From: Collinsella sp.
GTDB lineage: Bacteria; Actinomycetota; Coriobacteriia; Coriobacteriales; Coriobacteriaceae
DNA length: 64,000 nt
Assembly (NCBI GenBank): GCA_019425015.1
Contig: JAHYYJ010000002.1
Span: 211,960 to 275,959 of the forward strand
Direction: 5' to 3'
Below, one piece after another: positions 1 through 8,235 of this stretch; positions within the stretch are counted from its first letter, which is position 1, and every line of letters starts with the position of its first letter. Both the position numbers and the translations under genes were made by a program. The notes under the pieces were generated by a model that saw only the letters and a program-made list of their open reading frames with translations, had not been told where the DNA came from and ran no database searches.

Positions 1-26
1 TCTAAGTCACTCGCGAACATCTTGAT

Positions 27-86
27 CATGGGCATGCCTCTCCTTCGCCTGCACGTTATTTTAGACGAAAGAGAGGCATGCCCATG
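27..86. repeat. 16-bp inverted repeat downstream of the MFS gene
   Basis: CATGGGCATGCCTCTC at 27-42 is perfectly inverted at 71-86, with a 28-nt loop. It lies about 60 nt beyond the stop of the minus-strand MFS gene. It may be a terminator stem or part of an intergenic repeat; no clear T-run follows on the minus strand. Confidence 0.55.
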
Positions 87-145
87 CAAGAGTGTTCCAA
101 CGCGCCAGGACATTCGCTTCCGCAAAGCAACGGTGCCCCAGCGCG

Positions 146-1363
146 TTAAGACAATCGCCACATGCGACTTTTCAGCCGATAAAACAGCGCCGTCGTCAAC
201 GTCAGCACCGCCAACATGCCTGCGAATACAATCGCCGGTGTCCATCGATCATATGCGAGCCCGTAAACCAATTGGCCAATAGGCGTTGCACAGGAAAGGA
301 CCATGTAAACGACCGAAAGCACTTTTCCGCAGAGCTCAGTCGGCGCTGCCCGCTGAACAAACGCGGTAATTTCAACCGACGCAATGCTTGCCCACACCAT
401 GACCCATGCCGAACCAACCGCAAACACGGTGAACACGCATACATCTACGCCGAACAGCAGCGTAACAATAATCGGCGCGACTCCAAAACAGATCATCGCA
501 ACATATCGACATATGCCATTGAAAGAAAAACGATGCGGCCAAATGCCGACCAAGCCACTGCCGGCAAGACCACCCAAGCCCATAGCCACCTCAACTATCC
601 CAACGCAGGACGATTGCATGCCGAGATGCTTTGTAACAATAATGGGAGCGCCAATCGTTAGCCCAACCAACGCAAAGTTCAAAACAGCCGCAAGCAAAAT
701 CACAGCGACCAATGATGCATTTTGCAACAGATACCGAATCGACTCCCAAAAATCGTTTCGGCATGTCGTACGAGTCGCGCCGTCTCCCATCGTTTCAGAT
801 GAGGCATTTTGTTTGAGTGCGACCCCAAACAAGAGAGCTGAAATCGCAAACGACACCGACGCGGTTGCGCAAAGAGCATCGATGCCAAAGCACCCATAGA
901 CTGCCGTCCCGACCACAGGGCCCAAGATATTGCTCACCATGGTCATCTGCGAAACCAATGCAGTGGCCCGCTCAACCTTCTCTTCACCCGCCATGCGCAC
1001 TGTCTCAATTTGGAGCATTGGCTTTAGCAGCGATTGAACGCCATATTGAACACAAAGTATCGCTACTACGACGACCGCAAGAGGCAATGAGTGCTTCATG
1101 GGGATAGACAGCAGTGATGCAGTCATCAGAGCAATGCCGAGGGCCATGAGGACCTCGCGATGTCTTCCCCTATCCGCCAAGATTCCGCCAGCCGGAGTCG
1201 CGAGCACACCTGGTATGAACGCCGTCGCCACGACAGTGCCATATAACGTTGACGATCCGCTGCAATCGAACAAATATAGCGGATACGCAAAGCACAGCGC
1301 CGACAGCATCGAATACGTGCACAGCTGCGCAACAAGAAAGCCAAAAATCCTGATAGATCGCAC
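146..1363 (-). CDS. MFS transporter, probable drug efflux
   Basis: A 405-residue hydrophobic protein of about twelve membrane segments with major facilitator superfamily character. Residues about 57-70 (AGGILADRGRHREV) match the loop 2-3 signature G-x-L-A-D-R-x-G-R. It should be an inner-membrane secondary transporter; the substrate cannot be read from sequence. The TetR gene lies upstream on the same strand, with two operator-like palindromes between them, so repression by that TetR is likely. The only in-frame start is a GTG at 1363 without a well-spaced ribosome site. A better start, ATG at 1407 behind GGGGGTGG, lies in another frame and would join this gene if an A5 run were A6. The 5' end may therefore be frameshifted. 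Confidence 0.8.
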   Translation of the reverse strand: MRSIRIFGFLVAQLCTYSMLSALCFAYPLYLFDCSGSSTLYGTVVATAFIPGVLATPAGGILADRGRHREVLMALGIALMTASLLSIPMKHSLPLAVVVVAILCVQYGVQSLLKPMLQIETVRMAGEEKVERATALVSQMTMVSNILGPVVGTAVYGCFGIDALCATASVSFAISALLFGVALKQNASSETMGDGATRTTCRNDFWESIRYLLQNASLVAVILLAAVLNFALVGLTIGAPIIVTKHLGMQSSCVGIVEVAMGLGGLAGSGLVGIWPHRFSFNGICRYVAMICFGVAPIIVTLLFGVDVCVFTVFAVGSAWVMVWASIASVEITAFVQRAAPTELCGKVLSVVYMVLSCATPIGQLVYGLAYDRWTPAIVFAGMLAVLTLTTALFYRLKSRMWRLS

Positions 1364-1420
1364 TGTTTTTGCGTCAACGAGACGCTACTCCTCCGCATTC
1401 CAGCCATAAGCCCACCCCCT

Positions 1421-1441
1421 ATACATACCACTAGTATGTAT
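1421..1441. promoter_or_regulatory. operator-like palindrome for the TetR regulator
   Basis: ATACATACcactaGTATGTAT is an inverted repeat of 8-bp arms in the short gap between tetR and the MFS gene. It shares ATACC/GGTAT with a second palindrome at 1490-1502. Two related palindromes beside a TetR gene suggest its operators (inference). Confidence 0.5.
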
Positions 1442-1456
1442 TTAATGACTTGAAAA

Positions 1457-1474
1457 GGGCAGCCGTGGCTACCC
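1457..1474 (-). terminator. terminator of the tetR gene
   Basis: On the minus strand GGGTAGCC-ac-GGCTGCCC is followed at once by TTTT (1453-1456). It sits between the tetR stop and the MFS start, so the two genes are probably not simply cotranscribed. Confidence 0.55.
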
Positions 1475-1489
1475 TCACAAATCAATTAC

Positions 1490-1502
1490 ATACCGTTGGT
1501 AT
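1490..1502. promoter_or_regulatory. second operator-like palindrome
   Basis: ATACC-gtt-GGTAT, six bases beyond the tetR stop codon. Same half-site as the palindrome at 1421-1441. Confidence 0.4.
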
Positions 1503-1507
1503 CTATA

Positions 1508-2170
1508 TTACCACCCGGCGCGGTCCCATACGTCCCAAATCTGCGCCGTTGTCTGAAGCACTTCTTCCCCCAAATCGAGTCCCACCGCGGCAGCCATCTG
1601 CGCCAAACATTGAGCGCGAGCGAGCATTCGATCCTTGGGCTCAAGCGGACGGAACAGCGGCAGCAGCCAAAGATTCGCCAACAACGATACGGCCTCCGCC
1701 GCTTCACGCGGACATTCGCACGCAATGGATCCGTCGGCGATGCCCTCCTCGATCACCGGCAAGAGATAGCCATCGGCAGACTCGTTAAACGAGCCCTGGT
1801 ACTGCATCGCCAGAAGACGCGAGCTTTTTAGCGGATCTGCTGCAGGACGCATACGTGCCCATAGCTCAATTTGCGGAACAACGGACTCGGGAGCGTAAAG
1901 CCTTTTTAGCTTTTGGGCGCCGGTCATATTACCGACGCCAAGCATCGAGCGGCGGTGCTCAACAATCGGAGTCATCGCCCGATCAAACGCGGCGTTGAAA
2001 ATCTCTTCTTTACTCTTGAAGTGATGATAAACAGCACCCTTGGTCATGCCATCGAGACGGTCAACGATATCTTGAATGCTCGTCCCCTCATAACCCTGTG
2101 CACAGAATAGCTCCTGTGCCGCGTCGAGAATCTTCGCGACCGTCTCCTCGGGATATTTATTGCGACCCAT
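1508..2170 (-). CDS. TetR/AcrR family transcriptional regulator
   Basis: About 220 residues. The N-terminal helix-turn-helix of the TetR family is clear: ILDAAQELFCAQGYEGTSIQDI followed after a short gap by KGAVYHHFKSKEEI, the recognition helix region. The C-terminal ligand-binding part is divergent, as usual. I chose the ATG at 2170 (MGRNKYPEE), preceded by GGATGG, over an ATG 12 codons upstream with no site. Its neighbour downstream is an MFS exporter, so it is probably a local repressor released by an exported compound. Confidence 0.85.
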   Translation of the reverse strand: MGRNKYPEETVAKILDAAQELFCAQGYEGTSIQDIVDRLDGMTKGAVYHHFKSKEEIFNAAFDRAMTPIVEHRRSMLGVGNMTGAQKLKRLYAPESVVPQIELWARMRPAADPLKSSRLLAMQYQGSFNESADGYLLPVIEEGIADGSIACECPREAAEAVSLLANLWLLPLFRPLEPKDRMLARAQCLAQMAAAVGLDLGEEVLQTTAQIWDVWDRAGW

Positions 2171-2177
2171 AATCCGT

Positions 2178-2231
2178 CCATCCGCAACGCAAGCCTTATG
2201 CCTCATTGCAGTATTTTAACGTTGCGGATGG
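2178..2231. repeat. 12-bp inverted repeat between glnB-like gene and tetR
   Basis: CCATCCGCAACG (2178-2189) is perfectly inverted at 2220-2231. It lies between the stop of the PII gene and the start of tetR (both minus), and could act as a terminator for the PII transcript or as a regulatory palindrome upstream of tetR. Confidence 0.45.
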
Positions 2232-2244
2232 CAGACGGTCGATT

Positions 2245-2583
2245 CTACACCGCGGCCGGGCCGTGTTCGCCGGTGCGGATGCGGATGACTTCCTCGACCG
2301 GCTCGACCCAAATCTTGCCGTCGCCGACGGCACCGGTGCGAGCTGCGTTGCAGATGATCTCAACGATACCGTCGACATGCTCGTCGGCGCAGATGAGGGT
2401 GAACTGCACCTTAGGAATCGTGTTGACGAGTAGCTCGTTACCGCGCACGTATTCTTTCCAGCCATGTTGAGCGCCGCAGCCCTGTACCTGGTTGATAGTC
2501 ATGCCACGAACATCGGCAGCAAACAGCGCATCTTTAAGAACCTCAAGCTTCTCGGCACGAACGATCGCCGTGATCTTCTTCAT
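2245..2583 (-). CDS. PII nitrogen regulatory protein (GlnB/GlnK family)
   Basis: 112 residues, the usual PII length, beginning MKKITAIVRAEKLE and ending with the conserved GDGKIWV...VIRIRTGE segment. PII proteins sense ATP/ADP and 2-oxoglutarate and gate the ammonium channel; an amtB gene follows on the same strand. In the T-loop the position equivalent to the uridylylated Tyr51 is leucine (RGNEL51), and position 46 is valine, so control by uridylylation at Tyr51 is not possible. The start has a good ribosome site, GAGAGGAA. Confidence 0.93.
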   Translation of the reverse strand: MKKITAIVRAEKLEVLKDALFAADVRGMTINQVQGCGAQHGWKEYVRGNELLVNTIPKVQFTLICADEHVDGIVEIICNAARTGAVGDGKIWVEPVEEVIRIRTGEHGPAAV

Positions 2584-2629
2584 AGTGAATTCCTCTCAAT
2601 AATCAACGTATCCCTTTACATGAGACGCG

Positions 2630-2708
2630 GGTTTCCCAGGTGCCGTAAACCAACCTCAGAGATCAAAAAAGTTCAACTGACTGGTCTTAGCAGGTTTCCC
2701 AAGTGCCG
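2630..2708. repeat. direct repeat of GGTTTCCCA(G/A)GTGCCG
   Basis: The 16-mer occurs at 2630-2645 and again at 2693-2708 with one mismatch. The second copy forms one arm of the long hairpin after amtB. It occupies the 208-bp gap between amtB and the PII gene. Confidence 0.6.
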
Positions 2709-2795
2709 CAGATTGCCGTGAAAGAGGAGCGAAGCGTACTTAAGTACGTGAGCGACGATTGAACGGCAAGGTGCGGTGCTTGGGGAAGCTGCTAA
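2687..2795 (-). other. long 3' hairpin that includes the amtB stop codon
   Basis: Read on the minus strand, the arm TTAGCAG...CCCCAAGC..CCGCA begins in the amtB stop codon and pairs with TGCGGCACTTGGGAAACCTGCTAA at the far end. A second inner stem, TTGCCGT/ACGGCAA, encloses a smaller palindrome around GTACTTAAGTAC. There is no obvious T-run, so it is not a standard intrinsic terminator. It has the layout of the 3' hairpins after pfkA, asd, thrB and the grcA-like gene, but lacks their GTCCTCG core. Confidence 0.6.
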
Positions 2796-4069
2796 TCGAG
2801 TCCGGAGAATGAGGGGTATGCGCTCTCGCCGTGCTGACTCGTATCCAGGCCCAGCGCCTCGTCTGCCTCGTCCACGCGCAGGCTGCCGTGGAACAGCGCC
2901 TTGACCACCGCGGCGATCACCAAGTCGAGCACCAGTACAATAGCGATCGCCACCACAATGCCCAAAATTTGCGAGATGAGCAGCGACACGTCGCCCGTGT
3001 AGAACAGGCCGCCCTTGCCGGTCCACGAGAGCTCCGGCACGCAGAACAGGCCCGTGACCACGCCGCCCAAGATACCGCCGATACCGTGGCAACCGAACGC
3101 GTCGAGCGCATCGTCGTAGCCAAACTTGGTCTTGAGATGACTGATAGCCAAGTAGCAGACGGGCGAGACGATCAGGCCCATGACCAGCGCCGCCCACGGC
3201 TCGACAAAGCCCGCGCCCGGCGTGACCACCACGAGGCCCGCAACCAGACCGGTGCTGGCGCCCACCAGCGTGGGGCGACCGGTGCGCACGCGCTCGACGA
3301 CAAGCCACGAGACCATACCCGCCGCGCTGGCCGTCACGGTGTTAAGGATGGCAAGCGCCGCCACGGCGTCGGCCTTAAACTCACTGCCGCCGTTAAAGCC
3401 AAACCAGCCAAACCAAAGCAGGCCGGCGCCCAGCGCCACAAACGGCACGTTATGCGGACGGTAGCTCACCATGCCAAAGCCGCGACGACGGCCGAGCATC
3501 AGGCAGAGAATCAGGCCCGTGAGACCGGACGAAATGTGCACCACGTCGCCGCCGGCAAAGTCGAGCGCGCCGATGATGTCACCGATAAAGGAGCCCTCGC
3601 CGCCCCAGACCATGTGGGCGAGCGGCGCATAGACCACGAGCAACCATATGCCCAGAAAGGCCGTCATGGCACCAAACTTAACGCGGCCTGCCAGGCTGCC
3701 CGTGACGATGGCGGCGGTGATCATGGCAAACGCCATCTGGAAGGCGATGTTGATGATCTGGGGGTAGACGGCGCCGTCCGCGGCGTTGCCCTCGGCCGCC
3801 TGCAGCACCTGGTTGAGCACCGGCAGGCACAGAAGCTGGTCAAGGCCTCCAGTAAACGGACTCGAGCCGTCACCGCCGTAGGCCAGCGACCAGCCGGCAA
3901 CAATCCACAGCACACCGACCAGGCCAATGGCGCCAAAGCACATGAGCATGGTGTTGATGACATTTTTGCGCCTGGACAGGCCACCATAGAAAAACGCCAG
4001 ACCCGGTGTCATTAAAAACACGAGCATGGTGCAGATGAGCATAAACGTTGTCGATCCCGTATCGTACAT
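2792..4069 (-). CDS. amtB: ammonium transporter
   Basis: 425 residues, Amt/Mep/Rh family, about eleven membrane segments. Family marks visible are TPGLAFFYGGLSRRKN near the N-terminus, FAGGDVVHISSG with the first pore histidine, and DAFGCHGIGGILGG with the second. It conducts ammonium/ammonia across the membrane and is normally plugged by PII, whose gene lies downstream on the same strand. I chose the ATG at 4069 (MYDTGSTTF), which follows AAGGGGGAGCGA; longer readings add a charged, non-family N-terminus. Confidence 0.95.
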   Translation of the reverse strand: MYDTGSTTFMLICTMLVFLMTPGLAFFYGGLSRRKNVINTMLMCFGAIGLVGVLWIVAGWSLAYGGDGSSPFTGGLDQLLCLPVLNQVLQAAEGNAADGAVYPQIINIAFQMAFAMITAAIVTGSLAGRVKFGAMTAFLGIWLLVVYAPLAHMVWGGEGSFIGDIIGALDFAGGDVVHISSGLTGLILCLMLGRRRGFGMVSYRPHNVPFVALGAGLLWFGWFGFNGGSEFKADAVAALAILNTVTASAAGMVSWLVVERVRTGRPTLVGASTGLVAGLVVVTPGAGFVEPWAALVMGLIVSPVCYLAISHLKTKFGYDDALDAFGCHGIGGILGGVVTGLFCVPELSWTGKGGLFYTGDVSLLISQILGIVVAIAIVLVLDLVIAAVVKALFHGSLRVDEADEALGLDTSQHGESAYPSFSGLD

Positions 4070-4267
4070 TCGCTCCCCCTTGGTCGCATGGACGTTGTCG
4101 GCGCCCATAATGCGGCCGAGGGGCAACTGGTGTAGACCAGATACGGCGTTGTTAAACGCTGCGTTGTCGAATGGAAACGGTGCCGCAATCTTGGAAACGG
4201 CGCGGCAACGGGCGCGAAACGAACGGGAAATACGCAAGCAAGGGAGCCGTGAGCGCGCCCGTCCCAG

Positions 4268-5287
4268 CTAGCGCCGGAACAGCTCGCGGGCTCGGTCGCG
4301 AAGGTCGGTGGCTCGGATGACGCCCTCGTAGCGGTTGATGCGCAAGCGCGGGAAGGCATTAAAGAAGCGCAGGTCGCGACGGCTGAGCGACACGCTCGGC
4401 ACCGGACGGCTCATGCGCTTGCCGGCAAGGCGACGACTGAGTGACGGACGCGGCATGCTCGGCGCGGCATCGGCCACGCGGCGGGCAGCGAGTGCCAGGC
4501 CGCGAGCACCATCCGCGATAAACGTCGGCATCGAAGCCTTCTCGCGCAGGGCATCGAGCGCGGCGTCACCCAGCTCGGCCAGCCACGCGTTAACGGCACG
4601 GCTGCGGATGTGCGTCTGTGTCACCGAGTCAATCGTCGATTCGGGAATGCGCTCGAGCATTGAGTCCGAGGCATCGGCAAGCGACTCGTTGATGCGGTCG
4701 GCAAAGTCGGCGCGCACGCGCTCCAGCTGATCGGACAGACGCCGCCAGCTCGCCAACGAGCACACCGCGTCAACCATCATCGCGACCGCGACGATAAAGG
4801 CGGACAACCGCACAATCAGCACCGGCAGATGGCCAAGCAACCCCAGCAATGCCGGCTCCACTAAACGGCAAATGCACAACGCGCCCAAGCCAAACGCGCA
4901 GGCCCAGTACAGGCAGATGCGTCCGTGCAGGTTAAACGGCAGGTGCGAGTAATCCCAAAAGCGCGCACCTGTTGTTTTTTCCAACAAAACGCCTACGCCG
5001 TACTCAATCACGCTGCATACGAGCGCCGCGGCAACAAACTGGCTCGAGGCATCCGGAATCCCGCGCAGCAAAAGCCAGCAGGCTATGCCGCCCACACCAT
5101 AGATAGGGCAACACGGCCCCAGCAAAAAGCCACTGTTGGCAAATCGTCCGTGATTGAGCATGGCGCAAACCGTCGACTCCCACGCCCAGCCGCAAAACCC
5201 GTAAAAGGCAAACGAGAGCACCAGTGCCGAGAGTGGACAGGCGGCAAGCGTCGCGCCGTCAAATGCCATGTCGATCGCGGTTCCCAC
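4268..5287 (-). CDS. putative ABC-transporter type IV membrane protein (CmpB-like)
   Basis: 339 residues. The first half has about six membrane segments and the family-type segment FYGFCGWAWESTVCAMLNHGRFANSGFLLGP split across helices 1 and 2 (residues about 28-59). The second half (about 190-339) is soluble, helical and arginine-rich. I recognise the N-terminal part as the family annotated 'putative ABC transporter permease', but no ATPase or binding protein is adjacent, so transport is unproven. GTG start at 5287 with AGGAGAGGG upstream. It starts 3 bases after the HD-hydrolase stop, so the two form an operon. Confidence 0.7.
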   Translation of the reverse strand: MGTAIDMAFDGATLAACPLSALVLSFAFYGFCGWAWESTVCAMLNHGRFANSGFLLGPCCPIYGVGGIACWLLLRGIPDASSQFVAAALVCSVIEYGVGVLLEKTTGARFWDYSHLPFNLHGRICLYWACAFGLGALCICRLVEPALLGLLGHLPVLIVRLSAFIVAVAMMVDAVCSLASWRRLSDQLERVRADFADRINESLADASDSMLERIPESTIDSVTQTHIRSRAVNAWLAELGDAALDALREKASMPTFIADGARGLALAARRVADAAPSMPRPSLSRRLAGKRMSRPVPSVSLSRRDLRFFNAFPRLRINRYEGVIRATDLRDRARELFRR

Positions 5288-5290
5288 CGT

Positions 5291-5848
5291 CTACCCTCTC
5301 CTCTTTTCGCTCGAATCTTTGCTCGAACCGTCACTCGTGCCCTCGGTCAAATCGTTCGCGCCGCCTTTGCGCGGCAGACGACCGGCGACCGTCTCGCACA
5401 GAGCGCACCATTTATCGGCCAGGCACACAATCCATGCCTCGCGACACGTCGGTGGAACCGGTACCAGCGGAAACATATGGCGCACGATGATATTCCGCTC
5501 GCGCGGCGTCAGCTCAAAATCTTCTTCCGCACGCGCCAGGGCAAAAAACGGGTGACGAAAGCCATGCAGTCGATGGCTCGGGTCGGGGTCGTGCCAATCG
5601 TAGAGAAAGTAGTCGTGTAACAGGGCCCCGCGCAGCAGCGAGGCGCGGTCGACCGAAATACCAACACGGTCAAGACGCTCGGCAAAGGACAGGCTCGTCC
5701 GCGCCACCGAGGTCACATGTGCATAGACCGTCACGTCGCCATGCTGGATAAACTCGCGCGTCAGGTCCAAGCGGCCCGCCCGGGCAAGCTGACGGGCGGC
5801 ATGGTCGACCTCGCGCGCGATGCTCTCGGCACGAACGGCATCGGACAT
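5291..5848 (-). CDS. HD-domain phosphohydrolase
   Basis: 185 residues. The HD-domain motif LRGALLHDYFLYDW (His-Asp metal pair) is followed by HRLHGFRHPFFAL and later NIIVRHMFPLVPVPP, typical of small HD hydrolases annotated as nucleotidyl or unknown phosphohydrolases. The substrate is not evident. ATG 5848 (MSDAVRAES) follows GGAAGGAGG, a strong ribosome site; the frame extends upstream without one. First gene of an operon with the CmpB-like membrane protein. Confidence 0.8.
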   Translation of the reverse strand: MSDAVRAESIAREVDHAARQLARAGRLDLTREFIQHGDVTVYAHVTSVARTSLSFAERLDRVGISVDRASLLRGALLHDYFLYDWHDPDPSHRLHGFRHPFFALARAEEDFELTPRERNIIVRHMFPLVPVPPTCREAWIVCLADKWCALCETVAGRLPRKGGANDLTEGTSDGSSKDSSEKRRG

Positions 5849-6076
5849 GCGGCCTCCTTCCAGCGGCACCCGGCGGCAAGCCACGGCCTGCACGCAATGA
5901 ATATAATCACCATCGAATCTACCAGTATGGCATCGGACAAAACGTTTTGCCCCACCAGTTGGCGAATTACCGCGCCGCCGTCACATATCAAACGCCAAAA
6001 TGTGCGAGACTGTCTTGTGCAATTGTGCCGGCCGAGGGAGTGCCGGCGCACGATTCGCATGGAGTAACCCACAACG

Positions 6077-7858
6077 ATGCTGCTTACGCAAACGACAACG
6101 CCCGAGGACGTCAAGGCTCTCGACCGCGCCGAGCTTCCGCTGCTCTGCGGCGAGATCCGCCAGGCAATCCTCGAAAGCTCCGCCGCCGTCGGCGGGCACG
6201 TTGCCCCCAACCTGGGCGTCGTTGAGCTCACGGTTGCGCTCCATCGCGTGTTTAACTCCCCCATCGACAAGATTGTCTTTGATGTTTCGCACCAGACCTA
6301 CGCCCACAAGGCGCTGACGGGGCGCGCGTACACTTATATCGATCCGGAGCGTTATGGTGAGGCTTCTGGCTTTGCCAATCCTGACGAGTCCGAGCACGAC
6401 CTGTTCGCCATGGGTCACACCTCCACGTCGGTGAGCCTGGGCTGCGGCCTGGCGCACGCTCGTGACCTGGCGGGGGATACATACAACGTCATCACCATCA
6501 TTGGCGACGGCTCGCTTTCGGGCGGCCTGGCGTTTGAGGGCTTTAACAATGCCGCCGAACTCGATAGCAACCTGATCATCATCGTCAACGATAACGACCA
6601 GTCCATTGCCGAAAACCACGGCGGCCTGTATCGCAATCTGGCCGAGCTGCGCGCCAGCAACGGCACCTGTGAGCGCAACGTTTTCCGCGCGATGGGGCTC
6701 GACTACCGCTATCTGGACGCCGGCAACGATGTGTTGGCCCTGGTCGACACGCTGCAGGAGCTGCGCGATATCGACCACCCCATCGTGTTGCACGTCTCAA
6801 CCGCCAAGGGCAAGGGTTTTGAGCCAGCCCAGAACGACCCCGAGCGCTGGCATCACGTGGGTCCGTTTGACATGGCAACTGGACGCAAGCTCTGCCCGGG
6901 CCATCCGAGCGAGCCTGCGCCGCGCACCTATGCCGACATTACGGGCGAGGCGCTCAGCGCCGCCATCGAGTGCGATCCGCAGGTCGTTGGCATCACGGCC
7001 GCCACGCCCTACATCATGGGCTTTACACCCGAGCTTCGCGCTGCCGCCGGCAAACAGTTCGTCGATGTGGGCATTGCCGAGGAGCATGCCGTGACCTTTG
7101 CCACCGCGCTTGCGCGCTCGGGCGCCAAGCCAGTCTTTGGTGTGTACGGCACGTTTTTGCAGCGCGCCTACGACGAACTGTGGCACGACCTGTGCCTCAA
7201 CGACGCCCCCGCAACCATCCTGGTATTTGGCGCGTCGATCTTTGGCACCACGTCCGAGACGCACCTCTCGTTCTTCGATATTTCCATGCTGGGCGGACTT
7301 CCCAACATGCACTACCTTGCACCTGCCTGCATGGAGGAATATCTGTCCATGCTGAGCTGGTCGCTCGACCACCGCGAGCATCCCGTAGCGATCCGTGTGC
7401 CGGGCATTGGCCTGGTAAGCCGCCCCGACTTGGCGCCTGCCGAGGGCGACGATTACGGCGTCGCGCGCTACAACGTCGTGCGCCAGGGCCGCGACGTTGC
7501 CGTGCTCGCGCTTGGCGATTTCTTTGAGCTGGGCGAGCGCGTGGCAAACCGTCTGACTGCCGAGTACGGCATCGAGGCCACGCTCGTCAACCCGCGCTTT
7601 GCAACCGAGCTCGACCGCGAGTTCCTCGACAGCCTTGCCGCCGAGCATCGCGTTGTCGTCACCCTCGAGGACGGTATCTTGGACGGCGGCTGGGGCGAGC
7701 GCGTGGCATGTTATCTGGCATGCACGCCGTTGCGCACGCGCACCTTCGGCATCGCCAAGGGCTTCCCCGACCGCTACGACCCCAACGAGCTGCTCGCTCA
7801 GAACGGCATGACGGCCGCAAACATGGCCGCCGAAGCCGTAAGGCTACTCAACGAGTAA
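6077..7858 (+). CDS. dxs: 1-deoxy-D-xylulose-5-phosphate synthase, short form
   Basis: 593 residues, slightly shorter than the usual 620. Thiamine-diphosphate enzyme that would join pyruvate and glyceraldehyde 3-phosphate, the first step of the MEP isoprenoid pathway. N-terminal GGHVAPNLGVVELTVALH (39-56) and the ThDP/Mg motif GDGSLSGG (143-150) with NDN at about 173-175 match the family. The pyrimidine domain begins near 280, with EEHAVTFATALA carrying the catalytic glutamate. The stretch after NDNDQSIAENHGGLY is shorter and differs from the usual NDN-M-SISPNVG, so a divergent Dxs or a Dxs-like transketolase is possible. A strong terminator follows. Confidence 0.85.
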   Translation: MLLTQTTTPEDVKALDRAELPLLCGEIRQAILESSAAVGGHVAPNLGVVELTVALHRVFNSPIDKIVFDVSHQTYAHKALTGRAYTYIDPERYGEASGFANPDESEHDLFAMGHTSTSVSLGCGLAHARDLAGDTYNVITIIGDGSLSGGLAFEGFNNAAELDSNLIIIVNDNDQSIAENHGGLYRNLAELRASNGTCERNVFRAMGLDYRYLDAGNDVLALVDTLQELRDIDHPIVLHVSTAKGKGFEPAQNDPERWHHVGPFDMATGRKLCPGHPSEPAPRTYADITGEALSAAIECDPQVVGITAATPYIMGFTPELRAAAGKQFVDVGIAEEHAVTFATALARSGAKPVFGVYGTFLQRAYDELWHDLCLNDAPATILVFGASIFGTTSETHLSFFDISMLGGLPNMHYLAPACMEEYLSMLSWSLDHREHPVAIRVPGIGLVSRPDLAPAEGDDYGVARYNVVRQGRDVAVLALGDFFELGERVANRLTAEYGIEATLVNPRFATELDREFLDSLAAEHRVVVTLEDGILDGGWGERVACYLACTPLRTRTFGIAKGFPDRYDPNELLAQNGMTAANMAAEAVRLLNE

Positions 7859-7861
7859 GAA

Positions 7862-7903
7862 AACCTCCGCAAGGGAAGCATCCCTGCGGAGGTTTTTATT
7901 TTC
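7862..7903 (+). terminator. intrinsic terminator of dxs
   Basis: AACCTCCGCA-(agggaagcatccc)-TGCGGAGGTT followed by TTTATTTT; the loop itself holds a smaller GGGA/TCCC stem. Confidence 0.9.
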
Positions 7904-7913
7904 GCGGCGCGAT

Positions 7914-7972
7914 TATCTCAATCTGTAACATCTAGGGCCCGAATTCCCGTCTAACTGTTACAGATCTAGATA
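7914..7972. repeat. TGTTACAGAT palindrome, copy 1
   Basis: TATCTc-AATCTGTAACA ... TGTTACAGAT-ctAGATA: an inverted repeat of about 16-bp arms around a 20-nt centre. A second copy follows at 7995-8053, so they form a direct tandem of two palindromes. Confidence 0.75.
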
Positions 7973-7994
7973 AGACGTCTTTGCCCCTGACCTT

Positions 7995-8053
7995 TGTCTC
8001 AATCTGTAACAGATAGAGACCTTTTGTCCGTCTAACTGTTACAGATCGAGACA
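7995..8053. repeat. TGTTACAGAT palindrome, copy 2
   Basis: TGTCTC-a-ATCTGTAACA ... TGTTACAGAT-c-GAGACA, with the shared centre segment CCGTCTAAC also present in copy 1. They lie between the dxs terminator and the promoter of the amino-acid transporter. They could be paired operator sites or copies of a genome repeat. Confidence 0.75.
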
Positions 8054-8090
8054 TAACAGCAAGGCATGCCGCTGCATCTGCAAGAACCAC

Positions 8091-8122
8091 CACAAAGGTG
8101 CCTGTCCCTTTATGGTAGGTAG
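8091..8122. repeat. degenerate copy of the CCTGTCCCTTT repeat
   Basis: GGTGCCTGTCCCTTTATGGTAGGTAG resembles the right half of the repeat found at 21887, 23161, 28692, 32259 and 57661; the left arm is lost. Confidence 0.5.
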
Positions 8123-8162
8123 AATAACCCATAAGGTAAGTATGTTTCTGAGTTATTTCGTG

Positions 8163-8192
8163 TTGACCCATTTGAGCGCGATAGGGTATAAC
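8163..8192 (+). promoter_or_regulatory. promoter of the amino-acid ABC transporter
   Basis: TTGACC and TATAAC separated by 18 bases, 43 bases before the start of the binding-protein gene. Confidence 0.65.
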
Positions 8193-8235
8193 TCTACTCA
8201 ACCGCTAGGGATTTTATTGAGAAAGGTGTTCTACC

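Noticed and set aside
2831..4015. 394-residue plus-strand frame opposite amtB
   Set aside because: Shadow of amtB: His/Arg/Gln-rich, no ribosome site, no domain; typical of the antisense frame in GC-rich coding DNA.
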